Origin: Propylenella binzhouense
Lineage (GTDB): Bacteria; Pseudomonadota; Alphaproteobacteria; Rhizobiales; Afifellaceae
DNA: 64,000 nt
Direction of reading: 5' to 3'
Assembly: GCF_009866965.1 (NCBI RefSeq)
Contig: NZ_SPKJ01000002.1
Coordinates: 89,471-153,470, forward strand
Below are positions 16,375 through 24,283 of the stretch, piece by piece. How positions within the stretch are numbered: position 1 is the first letter of the stretch; every line of letters begins with the position of its first letter. The position numbers and the translations under genes are program-made. A model generated the notes under the pieces. The model was not told the origin of the DNA, did not search any database, and saw only the letters and a list, made by a program, of their open reading frames with translations.

Positions 16375-16920
16375 GTGACCGCGATAGGAAAGATCCTGGA
16401 CCGGCTGGTCGACGTCTTGATGTGGATCGGCTGCCTCGCCTCGGCGCTGATGATGGTGCACATCGCCGTCGACGTGTTCTGCCGAAACGTCCTGAACGCG
16501 CCGCTCGACGGCACGCTCGAGATCGTCTCGTCCTACTACATGGTGACGATCGCCTTCTTTCCGCTCGCCTATGTCTCGCGCTCGGGCGGCCAGATCTTGG
16601 TGGACCTGTTCACGTCGCAGATGCCGCGGCGGCCGCGGGCCCGGCTCGACACCGTCGTCTACGTCGCCACGGCCATCTATCTCGCGCTCTTCCTCTGGCG
16701 GTCCTACGTGACCGCCCTCGCCAAGACCCGGCAGGGCGAGGTCTGGGAATCGGCCGGCGGCTTCCTCAGCGTCTGGCCGAGCCGTTGGATCGTGGTCGTC
16801 GGCATGGCCGGCATGCTGCTCGTCACGCTGCGCCTCGCCATCGCGGGCCTCGCACGCGGCGCCGACGGCCTCGAGGCCGCGCTGCGCAAGCCGGACGACG
16901 TGTTCGAGGGGCAGGAGTGA
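16375..16920 (+). CDS. TRAP transporter small permease (DctQ-like)
   Basis: A 181-residue membrane protein with four hydrophobic spans (LVDVLMWIGCLASALMMVHI, YYMVTIAFFPLAYV, VVYVATAIYLALFLW, WIVVVGMAGMLLVTLRL), which is the fold of DctQ subunits. It binds the large permease and is needed for transport. The start is GTG at 16375. The stop overlaps the start of the large permease (ATGA-type overlap at 16918-16922), so the two are coupled in translation. DctQ proteins vary greatly in sequence; the call rests on length, topology and position between dctP- and dctM-like genes. Confidence 0.88.
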   Translation: MTAIGKILDRLVDVLMWIGCLASALMMVHIAVDVFCRNVLNAPLDGTLEIVSSYYMVTIAFFPLAYVSRSGGQILVDLFTSQMPRRPRARLDTVVYVATAIYLALFLWRSYVTALAKTRQGEVWESAGGFLSVWPSRWIVVVGMAGMLLVTLRLAIAGLARGADGLEAALRKPDDVFEGQE

Positions 16921-18230
16921 TGAGTTCGGTCGAAGTCGGCTTCTGGAGCCTCGGCGCGGTCGTCATCCTCATCGCGCTCCGCGTCCCGATCGGCGTCGCC
17001 CTCGGCGGCGTCGGGCTGCTCGGAATCGCCTATATCAGAGACTTCAGGATCGCCTACGCGGTTCTCGGCAGCACCCCTTTCGAGTTCGCCGCCCACCACA
17101 CCCTCTCGGCGATCCCGATGTTCCTCCTGATGGGCGCCATTGCCCACGGGTCGGGCATCAGCCAGTCGCTGTTCCGCGCGGCGCGGCTCTGGCTCGGCGG
17201 CATTCCGGGCGGCCTCGCCGTCGCGACGAACTATGCCTGCGCGGGATTCGCCGCCGCCTCGGGATCGAGCATCGCGACCGCGGCGGCGATGGCCAAAATA
17301 GCGGTCCCGGAGATGCTGAAGGCCGGATACGACCGCGGCCTCGCCACCGGCGTGGTGGCGAGCGCCGGCACGCTGGGCTCGATGATCCCGCCGAGCATCA
17401 TGTTCGTGCTGTTCGGCGTCTTCGCCGAGGTCTCCATCGTCAAGCTGCTCATCGCCGGCATCATTCCGGGCCTGCTCACCGCCTTCATCTACATGGTGAT
17501 GATCATGGTGCGCAGCACGCTCAATCCGGCGCTCGCGCCCCGGCTCGATCCGGAGGAGCAGCGCCGCCTGCGTCCGGAGCGGATCCGGGCGCTCCTCGAG
17601 ATCTGGCCGCTGCTGGCGCTGATGCTCGGCATCATCGGCGGGCTCTATTCCGGCGTCGTCACGCCGACCGAAGCCGGCGCCGCCGGCGCCGCCCTGGCGC
17701 TCCTCATCGCGCTCCTGCAGCGCCGGCTCTCGGTGGCGCGGTTCGTCTCAAGCCTGATCGAGGCCACCGCCTCGACCGCGCGCATCTTCTTCGTCGCCGC
17801 CGCCGCCGCGCTCTTCGCCAAGTTCCTGGCCATGACGGGCATGCCGTTCTATTTCGGCTCCCTTCTCTCCGAGCTCGGTTCGCCTTTGCTCCTGATCGTC
17901 GCGACCTCGGTGATCTTCACCATCCTCGGCATGTTCCTCGATCCGATCGGCCTGATGCTGCTCACGCTGCCGATCCTCCTGCCGATGTTCGAGGCGCAGG
18001 GCGTGGACCTCATCTGGTTCGGAGTCCTGACCGTCAAGTTCCTCGAGATCGGGCTGCTCACGCCGCCGGTCGGCTTCAACGTCTACGTCATCAAGGCGAC
18101 CGTGGGCGATGCGGTGCCGCTCGCCGAAATCTTCCGCGGCGTCGCCTGGTTCCTGCTCTGCGAGTTCATCGTGGTGGTCCTGCTGGTGCTCTTCCCGCAG
18201 ATCGCGCTGTTCCTGCCGAACACGATGTGA
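16920..18230 (+). CDS. TRAP transporter large permease (DctM-like)
   Basis: A 436-residue multi-span permease, the standard DctM length. It has VGFWSLGAVVILIALRVPIG at the start, GIPGGLAVATNYACAGFAAASGSS, GSMIPPSIMFVLFG (the family signature), YSGVVTPTEAGAAGA, and IGLLTPPVGFNVYVIK near the end. It forms the transport channel with the small permease and receives ligand from the binding protein at 15176. The ATG overlaps the small-permease stop. The three genes form a complete tripartite TRAP system embedded in the catabolic operon, which suggests that the substrate of the operon is imported by it. Confidence 0.93.
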   Translation: MSSVEVGFWSLGAVVILIALRVPIGVALGGVGLLGIAYIRDFRIAYAVLGSTPFEFAAHHTLSAIPMFLLMGAIAHGSGISQSLFRAARLWLGGIPGGLAVATNYACAGFAAASGSSIATAAAMAKIAVPEMLKAGYDRGLATGVVASAGTLGSMIPPSIMFVLFGVFAEVSIVKLLIAGIIPGLLTAFIYMVMIMVRSTLNPALAPRLDPEEQRRLRPERIRALLEIWPLLALMLGIIGGLYSGVVTPTEAGAAGAALALLIALLQRRLSVARFVSSLIEATASTARIFFVAAAAALFAKFLAMTGMPFYFGSLLSELGSPLLLIVATSVIFTILGMFLDPIGLMLLTLPILLPMFEAQGVDLIWFGVLTVKFLEIGLLTPPVGFNVYVIKATVGDAVPLAEIFRGVAWFLLCEFIVVVLLVLFPQIALFLPNTM

Positions 18231-18243
18231 GCGGCGCGCGCTG

Positions 18244-19065
18244 ATGGAAGAGACCGATCGCGTCTACGTGCTGGACTGCGGCGACGTCCGGATCCATGCG
18301 ATCCGCGATGCCGTGCTGCCGATCCCCGTCGGGAACTTCCCCGGCGCGGACGCGGAGCGCGCAGCCGCTTTGCTCGGCCAACTCTCCGAGAGCGTGCCCG
18401 TCACCGTGAACTGCTTCCTGCTCGAGGCGGCGGACGGTTCCACCTGCCTCGTCGACACCGGGGTGGGCACCGCCATCCCGGGCGTGGAGGGTGCGCTGGC
18501 GCGCCGGCTCGCGGCCGGCTTCGAGGCGCCCGGCCGCATCTTCCTCAGCCATTTCCATATCGACCATATCGGCGGGCTGGTCACGCTGGCGGGGCTGGCG
18601 CCTCCGGAGACGGAGATCCTGGTTCCCGAAGCGGAGCTCGCCTACTGGACGCGGCCCGGCTTCCCGCTCGGCGCGCCCGTCGGCCAGGGGCGCTCGCGGC
18701 CGGTGGTGGCGGCGCTCTTGGAGCGCTTCGGCGACCGGCTGCGCCCGGTCGCTCCCGATGTCGAGCCGCTGCCGGGCGTGCGGCAGGTTCCGTTGCCGGG
18801 CCATACGCCGGGGCATACCGGCATCCGGGTGGGCGAGACCCTGATCTGGGGCGACATCGTCCACGCGCCGGCGCTGCAATGCGCCGTGCCGGACTGGGGC
18901 TATGTCGCGGACGTCGAGCCGCAGGCGGCCGCCGAGCAGCGCCGGAACATCTTCGCGGAAACGGCGGAGCGGGAGATCGTCGTCGGGGGCATGCACCTGC
19001 CCTTTCCTGGCTTCGGACGCCTGCGCCGGTCGAAGGAGGGATATCGGTTCGAACCGCTTTCCTAG
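18244..19065 (+). CDS. Metallo-beta-lactamase-fold hydrolase
   Basis: A 273-residue MBL-fold protein. The zinc motif HxHxDH is present (FLSHFHIDHIGG, about residue 105). The next metal ligands are in LPGHTPGHTG and an aspartate in LIWGDIVHAP, with a final histidine in VGGMHLPFPGFG. Relatives include lactonases, quinolinases and thioesterases. It starts 13 bases after the TRAP permease and is likely the last gene of the operon. A lactone or cyclic amide formed in the pathway would be a reasonable substrate (inference). The ATG at 18244 gives a normal N-terminus for the family. Confidence 0.85.
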   Translation: MEETDRVYVLDCGDVRIHAIRDAVLPIPVGNFPGADAERAAALLGQLSESVPVTVNCFLLEAADGSTCLVDTGVGTAIPGVEGALARRLAAGFEAPGRIFLSHFHIDHIGGLVTLAGLAPPETEILVPEAELAYWTRPGFPLGAPVGQGRSRPVVAALLERFGDRLRPVAPDVEPLPGVRQVPLPGHTPGHTGIRVGETLIWGDIVHAPALQCAVPDWGYVADVEPQAAAEQRRNIFAETAEREIVVGGMHLPFPGFGRLRRSKEGYRFEPLS

Positions 19066-19120
19066 AGACAGTCCCGAACGAGACCGCTCCGTCATCTGGC
19101 GGGTTCCGCATCGCCTTGAA

Positions 19121-19131
19121 GTTTCGTAAAC
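19121..19131 (+). promoter_or_regulatory. Candidate operator before the IclR gene
   Basis: GTTT-CGT-AAAC is a perfect 4+3+4 palindrome 40 bases before the IclR start. Its left eight bases GTTTCGTA are identical to 11577-11584 at the operon promoter. Autoregulation by the IclR protein is inferred. Confidence 0.35.
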
Positions 19132-19171
19132 AATCGGCACGGCGGGAGCGCCGCGAAAGGCCGGGAAAAGC

Positions 19172-19963
19172 ATGCCGCGCGAGCGAAATCCCGTCAGCAA
19201 GACCCTGCGCTGCCTCGAACTGATCCTCGAGGCCGAAAATTCCGAGATCGGCGTCCGCGAGCTGGCGGAATCGATGCACGTGTCCCCGAGCAGCGCGCAC
19301 CGGATCCTGAACGGCCTCGTCGACGAAGGCTACGTGACCCGCGATCCGGTCACGCAGCGCTACCGGATCGGCGTGGGCTTCCTGCGCCTCGCCTATCTCT
19401 CGGCCGACCGCATCCCGATCCGCAAGCTCGCCATGGCGGCGATGCAGGAACTGGCCGAGGAGCACAATGAGACGGTTCTCCTCGGCCTCTACGATTCGAC
19501 GCGGCGGGAGATGGTGTTCGTCGCCTCGATCGAGTCCACGCATCCGCTGCGCTATGCCGTGCGCCTCAACCAGTGGTCGCCGATCCATACCGGCGCGACC
19601 GGTCTCGCCATTCTCGCGTTCCTGCCGGAGCAGGAATGCGAGGCGATCCTTTCCGGGCCGCTCGAGAGGCTGACGCCGGAGACGATCACCGATCCGAACA
19701 GGCTGAGATCCGTGCTGGAGCAGGTCCGGCGCCAGGGCTATGCGCTCACGCACGGGCAGCGGATCACCGGAGCGGTCGGAATCGCGGCGCCGATCTTCAG
19801 CGGCACGGGTGCCGTGATCGGCGACGTCAGCGTGACGATCCCCGAACAGCGCTTCGTCGAGGACCTGCAGGAGAAGCTGATCGCGGCCGTGCGCGCGACC
19901 GCGGACAAGATCACGCGCCTCACCGGCGGGGCGTCGGCCGAGCGGAGCCGCGCGGCGTCCTGA
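19172..19963 (+). CDS. IclR-family transcriptional regulator of the catabolic region
   Basis: A 263-residue, full-length IclR regulator. The N-terminal winged helix is visible (NPVSKTLRCLELILEAENSE, then VRELAESMHVSPSSAHRIL and YVTRDPVTQRYRIG). The effector domain follows, with MQELAEEHNETVLLG, WSPIHTGATGLAILAFLP, where a ligand pocket usually lies, and GAVGIAAPIFSGTGAVIGDVSVTIP. Members act as repressors or activators of catabolic operons and respond to the pathway substrate. It follows the operon on the same strand after about 105 bases and has its own candidate operator, and it faces the NicC-like gene. It is the obvious candidate to control 11632-19065 and possibly 20041-24213. Confidence 0.92.
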   Translation: MPRERNPVSKTLRCLELILEAENSEIGVRELAESMHVSPSSAHRILNGLVDEGYVTRDPVTQRYRIGVGFLRLAYLSADRIPIRKLAMAAMQELAEEHNETVLLGLYDSTRREMVFVASIESTHPLRYAVRLNQWSPIHTGATGLAILAFLPEQECEAILSGPLERLTPETITDPNRLRSVLEQVRRQGYALTHGQRITGAVGIAAPIFSGTGAVIGDVSVTIPEQRFVEDLQEKLIAAVRATADKITRLTGGASAERSRAAS

Positions 19964-20040
19964 GCCGTTCGCTGCCTGTGGCCGGACCCGATTTCGGCCG
20001 AGCGCGCCCCAAGCGATAGCCAATCGCGCCTCGCGACGGC

Positions 20041-21195
20041 TCAGCCGGCGGCGGCGTTGAGCGCGCGGTCGCCGGAGGCGATCGGGGCGTTCAGGACGTC
20101 ATAGCCGTAGCACCAGTCGGGGTCTGTCCGCTCGCGCATCCAGGTATTGGCGTGCGACCCGGCCTGGACGCGGGCAGCCCGCGCTTGCCGCGTCGCCTCG
20201 AAGCGGGCGAGCGCGCCGGCGACATCGTCCGGCGTCTCCGCGATGCAGCGCGCCAGCATGACGCCGTCCTCCATGGCCATGGCGGCACCCTGGGCCATGT
20301 AGGGCGTCATCGGATGGGCCGCGTCGCCGAGGATCACCATCCGGCCGTCCTGCCAGTGCGGGAGCGGCTTGCGGTCGACGATCGCCCACTTGTTGACCTC
20401 GGGGCAGGCGCGGAGCACGTCCCGCACCTGCGGGTGGAAGGACGCGAAGGCGCTGCGCAGCACGTCCACGTCGCCCTTCGCCGACCAGGATTCCAGCGTC
20501 CAGTCCGGCTCCGGCAGCGAGGTGACGAAGTAGACCTCGTCCCGCGCGGCGGTGGTGAGATAGATCACGATGTGCCGGTCCTCGCCCCACCATTTGGTGC
20601 ATTCGTCGATCTCCATCGACAGGCGTTCGACCGGAAAGGTGGCGCGGTAGGCCACGCGGCCGGTGTAATCGGGCTTTTCCGGCCCGAGCAGCGTCTCGCG
20701 CACGCGCGAGTGCACGCCGTCGGCGCCGACGACGATATCGGCGCTGGTCCGGGTGCCGTCCTGAAACGTGATCTCCACGCCGTCCGAACGGGTCTCGATC
20801 CCGACCACGCGCCTGTCGAGGCTGATCGCCTCGTCCGGCACGATCGAGACGAGGGCCTCGTGCAGGTCGCCGCGATGCATCAGGAGGTAGTCGGCTCCGT
20901 ATCTCGCCGAGGCGGCGTCGCCGAGCGGAAGTTCGAACTGCATCGCGCCGGTGTCCCATGTCCGGTTCTTCCAGGAACCGGGGCGGAAGGCGGTGGCCTT
21001 GACCCGCTCCTCCAGGCCGAGCGAACGCAGGACGCGCATGGCGTTCGGGCTCATCTGGATGCCGGCGCCGAGACGCAGGAAATGCGGCGCCTGCTCGAAG
21101 ATATGGCTGTCTATGCCGCGCTGCCGAAGCGCGGAATAAGCCACGAGGCCTCCCATTCCCGCTCCGATGATCGCGATCCGCGGCGCATGGCCCAT
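20041..21195 (-). CDS. FAD-dependent monooxygenase, 6-hydroxynicotinate 3-monooxygenase (NicC)-like
   Basis: A 384-residue class A flavoprotein hydroxylase. It has the GxGxxG fold at the start (IAIIGAGMGGLVAYSALRQ), the DG motif (IVVGADGVHSRVRE) and the GD motif (MVILGDAAHPMTPYMAQG). From memory of the family, several stretches closely resemble Pseudomonas NicC: CTKWWGEDRHIVIYLTT, DEVYFVTSLPEP, HANTWMRERTDPDW and CYGYDVL near the C-terminus, and the length is almost the same. NicC converts 6-hydroxynicotinate to 2,5-dihydroxypyridine with loss of CO2. Other N-heterocyclic or aromatic carboxylates are possible. The start has GGGAGGAAGAG upstream. It is divergent from the DUF35/thiolase operon across a palindrome-rich region. 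Confidence 0.85.
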   Translation of the reverse strand: MGHAPRIAIIGAGMGGLVAYSALRQRGIDSHIFEQAPHFLRLGAGIQMSPNAMRVLRSLGLEERVKATAFRPGSWKNRTWDTGAMQFELPLGDAASARYGADYLLMHRGDLHEALVSIVPDEAISLDRRVVGIETRSDGVEITFQDGTRTSADIVVGADGVHSRVRETLLGPEKPDYTGRVAYRATFPVERLSMEIDECTKWWGEDRHIVIYLTTAARDEVYFVTSLPEPDWTLESWSAKGDVDVLRSAFASFHPQVRDVLRACPEVNKWAIVDRKPLPHWQDGRMVILGDAAHPMTPYMAQGAAMAMEDGVMLARCIAETPDDVAGALARFEATRQARAARVQAGSHANTWMRERTDPDWCYGYDVLNAPIASGDRALNAAAG

Positions 21196-21249
21196 CTTCT
21201 CTTCCTCCCTTCGGCCGATTGCGGGCAGGCGCTCATCCGCGCCAATGCC

Positions 21250-21294
21250 GTTCCATTATAAGGAACATATGATCTCTTATGAGGTTCACCTCAT
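21250..21294 (-). promoter_or_regulatory. Promoter and two palindromes upstream of the NicC-like gene
   Basis: Read on the minus strand, TATAAT (21255-21260) is a perfect -10 box. It lies inside GTTCC-ATTATAA-GGAAC (21250-21266), a 5+7+5 palindrome resembling IclR-type sites. No good -35 box is present; in its place sits the perfect palindrome ATGAGGT-TC-ACCTCAT (21279-21294), centred about 38 bases before the expected start. That arrangement fits an activator that replaces the -35 contact, plus a second site over the -10. Confidence 0.5.
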
Positions 21295-21360
21295 TTGGAC
21301 CGGGAAGTCAAGCTGCGCGACCCGGGTTGACGTCCGCCGCAGAGTTGCCTAACGATAAGA

Positions 21361-21372
21361 GAACGATCGTTC
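21361..21372 (+). promoter_or_regulatory. Perfect palindrome before the DUF35 gene
   Basis: GAACGATCGTTC is a perfect 12-base palindrome ending four bases before the first possible ATG (21377). Its core AACG-NN-CGTT matches 11570-11579 at the other operon promoter. A TTGACG hexamer at 21327-21332 may be the -35 box, in which case the palindrome covers the transcription start. Confidence 0.45.
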
Positions 21373-21376
21373 GTTT

Positions 21377-21811
21377 ATGCAGAACAGGTGGATGATGCAG
21401 AAGCTCAGTGTCGTGACCGCGGAGACCCTGTCGGGGCTGGAGCGGCTGCATGTCGGCCGGGGCCCCGACGGCGCGCCGGTGCTGCGCGGCGCACGCTGCG
21501 CCGATTGCGGGCTGGTCTACTTTCCGCCGATCGGCATCTGCCCGAGCTGCGCTTCGACGGACCAGGCGGCCGAGGACATGCCGCGATCGGGCACGCTCTA
21601 TTCGGAGACCACCGTCCACGCCGCCCCGCCGCCCTGGTTCACCCCCTATTCCGTCGGCTATGTCGACCTGCCCAACGGCGCCCGCGTCTTCGGACACCTG
21701 AGGGGGAGCCCCCGGATCGGCGACCGCGTGACCCTCACGACCGCCGTCCTCGGCCGCGACGAGGACGGGCGGCCGGTGGAGACCTTCGCTTTCGAGAAGA
21801 AGGAAGGCTGA
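21377..21811 (+). CDS. DUF35-type zinc-ribbon/OB-fold protein, thiolase partner
   Basis: A protein of up to 144 residues. An N-terminal zinc ribbon has C-x2-C and a second C-x2-C (RCADCGLVYFPPIGICPSC), then an OB-fold (GTLYSETTVHAAPPPWF, YSVGYVDLPNGARVFGHL, IGDRVTLTTAVLG). DUF35 proteins form complexes with thiolase-like enzymes, for example in archaeal HMG-CoA synthesis and in steroid side-chain aldolases, where they channel acyl-CoA. The thiolase gene follows immediately (ATG two bases after the stop). The start could instead be one of the two ATGs at 21392 and 21395, which are closer to an AGGTGG sequence. Confidence 0.85.
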   Translation: MQNRWMMQKLSVVTAETLSGLERLHVGRGPDGAPVLRGARCADCGLVYFPPIGICPSCASTDQAAEDMPRSGTLYSETTVHAAPPPWFTPYSVGYVDLPNGARVFGHLRGSPRIGDRVTLTTAVLGRDEDGRPVETFAFEKKEG

Positions 21812-21812
21812 G

Positions 21813-22952
21813 ATGGTCCGGGCCGCTATCGCCGGGGTCGGAATGGTCCCGTTCGCCAAGATGCGCGAGAAGTCGCTCGCCGATATCGGCTGGCCGGCCG
21901 TCAAGGCGGCCATCGCCGATGCCGGGATCGAGCCGAAGGCCCTGCAGGCCTGCTATTGCGGCACCAGCCTCGGCGGGATGATGGCCGGGCAGCGCATTCT
22001 CGGCCGGATGGGGCTGACCGGCATCCCGGTCACGAATATCGAGAATGCCTGCTCCTCGAGCTCTTCGGCCCTCGCCCAGGCCGTGCTCGCCGTGCGCGCG
22101 GGCAAGTACGAGGCGGTGCTGGTCGTCGGCGCCGAGAAGCTCACCAAGTTCGGCGGCGGCACCCTGCCGCTCGAGAAGGAGGACTGGGAGGTCTCGCAAG
22201 GCCTCGTGATGCCGGCCCTCTATGCCATGCGCGCCAAGCGCTACATGCACGAATACGGCCTGACCGAGCTGCAGCTCGCCAAGGTGTCGGTGAAGAACCG
22301 GAAGAACGGGGCGCTCAATCCGGATGCCCAGTACCGCCAGGCCGTGACGGTCGAGGACGTGCTCGGCAGCCGCATGATCGCGGAGCCGTTCACGCTGCTG
22401 CAGTGCTGCCCGACCGGCGACGGGGCGGCGGCGCTCGTCGTCACCTCAGAAAAGCTTGCGCGGAAGCTGCGGAGCGATCCCGTCTTCGTCGCCGCCTCCG
22501 AGCTGACCTCCGGTCGCTTCACTGCCGGGTTCCGCGACATGACGACGCCGGAGATCACCGTCCGGGGCGCCGCGGAGGCCTACGAGGAGGCGGGGCTCGG
22601 GCCCGAGGACATCGACGTGGCCGAGGTGCACGACGCGTTCTCGATCGCGGAGCTCATCTATTACGACGCCTTCGGCTTCTCGAAGAAGGGCGAGGCGGGC
22701 GCGCTGATCGACAGCGGGGCGACCGAGATCGGCGGGCGGGTCGCCGTCAATCCGTCGGGCGGCCTTATCTCGAAGGGGCATCCGATCGGCGCGACCGGGG
22801 CGGCGCAGGTGGTCGAGATCACCCGCCAGCTCCGCGGCGAATGCGGGCCGCGCCAGGTGCCGGGCGCGAAGGTCGGGCTGGCGCACGCCACCGGCGGCGG
22901 CATTTCCGGCTTCGACCATGGCGCCTGCGCCATCCACATCCTGACACGCTAG
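21813..22952 (+). CDS. Thiolase-family protein (acyl-CoA acetyltransferase or aldolase)
   Basis: A 379-residue thiolase-fold protein of the SCP2/lipid-transfer type. The nucleophilic cysteine is present (NIENACSSSSSALAQAV, about residue 75). The histidine motif is GGLISKGHPIGATGAAQ. At the C-terminus, where classical thiolases have a second cysteine (C-x-G), this protein has GLAHATGGGISGF, without it. That pattern, with a DUF35 partner, is also seen in acyl-CoA retro-aldolases, so either carbon-carbon cleavage of a thioester or an acyl transfer is possible. It lies between the DUF35 gene and the CoA-transferase gene in one operon with tight spacing. Confidence 0.85.
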   Translation: MVRAAIAGVGMVPFAKMREKSLADIGWPAVKAAIADAGIEPKALQACYCGTSLGGMMAGQRILGRMGLTGIPVTNIENACSSSSSALAQAVLAVRAGKYEAVLVVGAEKLTKFGGGTLPLEKEDWEVSQGLVMPALYAMRAKRYMHEYGLTELQLAKVSVKNRKNGALNPDAQYRQAVTVEDVLGSRMIAEPFTLLQCCPTGDGAAALVVTSEKLARKLRSDPVFVAASELTSGRFTAGFRDMTTPEITVRGAAEAYEEAGLGPEDIDVAEVHDAFSIAELIYYDAFGFSKKGEAGALIDSGATEIGGRVAVNPSGGLISKGHPIGATGAAQVVEITRQLRGECGPRQVPGAKVGLAHATGGGISGFDHGACAIHILTR

Positions 22953-22974
22953 CGCCAGACGGGACGTGGAGCCG

Positions 22975-24213
22975 ATGCCAAACGACGCCGCCGCGGCCAT
23001 GCGCCCGCTCGAAGGCGTGACCGTTCTCGATCTCACCCAGTTCCTGTCGGGCCCGTACTGCACGCAGATCCTGGGCGATCTCGGGGCCGAGATCATCAAG
23101 CTGGAGAGCCCCGAGGGAGACCTCGCGCGGCACATCCCGCCTTATTTCCGCGAGGGGTCGAGCCTCTATTTCCACGCGATCAACCGCAACAAGAGCAGCA
23201 TCGTCGTGAACCTGAAGAGCGAGCGGGGCCTCGCCATCGCGCGCGACCTGATCGCGACCTGCGACATCGTGGTGGAGAACTTCCGCCCCGGCGTGCTCGA
23301 CCGGCTCGGCCTCTCCGCGGCGGAGCTGTGCAGAGAGCATCCGCGGCTGATCTGGGCCTCGATCTCGGGCTTCGGGCAGGACGGGCCGTACCGCAACAAG
23401 CCCGCCTACGACATGATCGTGCAGGCGCTTTCCGGCGGCATGAGCCTCACCGGCGAGCCGGGCGGCACTGCGGTCCGCTCCGGCATCCCGATCGGGGACC
23501 TCTCCGCCGGCATGTATGCGGCGATCGCCGCGCTCTCGGCGATGGTGCGGCGGGGCATCACCGGGAGGGGCGCCATCTGCGACATCTCGATGCTCGACGT
23601 GCAGGCGGCGATGCTCTGCTACCAGGCGGCCTATTTCCTCCATTCCGGCGTGGTGCCGGGACGGCAGGGCACGGCGCACGATTCGATCCCGACCTATCGC
23701 GGCTTCACCTGCGCGGAAGGGACCGAGCTCGTGATCACCGCCAACACCGAGCGCATGTGGCGCGGCCTCTGCCGCGTCCTCGGGCTCGACCACCTGGCCG
23801 ACGATCCCCGCTTCGTGACGAACCGCGAGCGGCACCAGAACCGCGCCGCGCTGGCGGAGCTCCTCGAGGCCGCGATGCGCCGCCGCCGCGCCGACGAATG
23901 GGTGCCGCTGCTCGAGGCCGAGGGCATTCCGGTCGGCGTCGTGAACACGCTCGACAAGGTGATGGCGGATCCGCAGCTCCGGCACCGCGCGATGATCGAG
24001 GAGATGCCGGCGCGGGCGGGCGGGCCGCTGCGCGTCATGGCGAACCCGGTGAAGTTCGTCGGCGAGCCGGCCACGGCGTCGATCCCGCCGCCCGTCCTCG
24101 GCAGCGCGACGGCCGCGGTGCTCGCGCGGCATCTCGGGCTGGCGCCGGCCGAGATCGCGCGGCTCGACCGCGAGGGCGTCATCGCGACGGCCGGCACTCC
24201 CGCCGACGCGTGA
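22975..24213 (+). CDS. Family III CoA-transferase (CaiB/BaiF type)
   Basis: A 412-residue family III CoA-transferase. It begins MRPLEGVTVLDLTQFLSGPYC after a short lead, followed by LGDLGAEIIKLE, NRNKSSIVVNLKSE and GFGQDGPYRNKPAYDMIVQALSG. The aspartate in AYDM is the catalytic residue that carries the acyl group in this family. These enzymes move CoA between carboxylic acids without ATP. The ATG at 22975 is preferred to a GTG at 22966 because GGGACGTGGAG lies just before it. It is 22 bases after the thiolase and completes a three-gene operon, so it probably activates the acid cleaved by the thiolase-like enzyme. Confidence 0.88.
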   Translation: MPNDAAAAMRPLEGVTVLDLTQFLSGPYCTQILGDLGAEIIKLESPEGDLARHIPPYFREGSSLYFHAINRNKSSIVVNLKSERGLAIARDLIATCDIVVENFRPGVLDRLGLSAAELCREHPRLIWASISGFGQDGPYRNKPAYDMIVQALSGGMSLTGEPGGTAVRSGIPIGDLSAGMYAAIAALSAMVRRGITGRGAICDISMLDVQAAMLCYQAAYFLHSGVVPGRQGTAHDSIPTYRGFTCAEGTELVITANTERMWRGLCRVLGLDHLADDPRFVTNRERHQNRAALAELLEAAMRRRRADEWVPLLEAEGIPVGVVNTLDKVMADPQLRHRAMIEEMPARAGGPLRVMANPVKFVGEPATASIPPPVLGSATAAVLARHLGLAPAEIARLDREGVIATAGTPADA

Positions 24214-24220
24214 GACGGGG

Positions 24221-24283
24221 GCTAGGGCCCGTTTGCTAGGGCCCGCTCGCTAGGGCCCGCTCGCTAGGGCCCGCTCGCTAGGG
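24221..24283. repeat. 14-base tandem repeat, about 4.5 copies
   Basis: Units begin at 24221 (GCTAGGGCCCGTTT), 24235, 24249 and 24263 (each GCTAGGGCCCGCTC), and a partial unit starts at 24277. The last three full copies are identical. The array lies between two convergent genes, and the TAG stop of the thioredoxin-reductase-like gene is within the last unit. Each unit contains the tetranucleotide CTAG, which is scarce in many bacterial genomes, and the palindrome GGGCCC. Confidence 0.9.

Noticed and set aside
24221..24283. The tandem repeat as a CRISPR array or an attachment site.
   Set aside because: The units are 14 bases long with no unique spacers, and there are no cas or integrase genes nearby.
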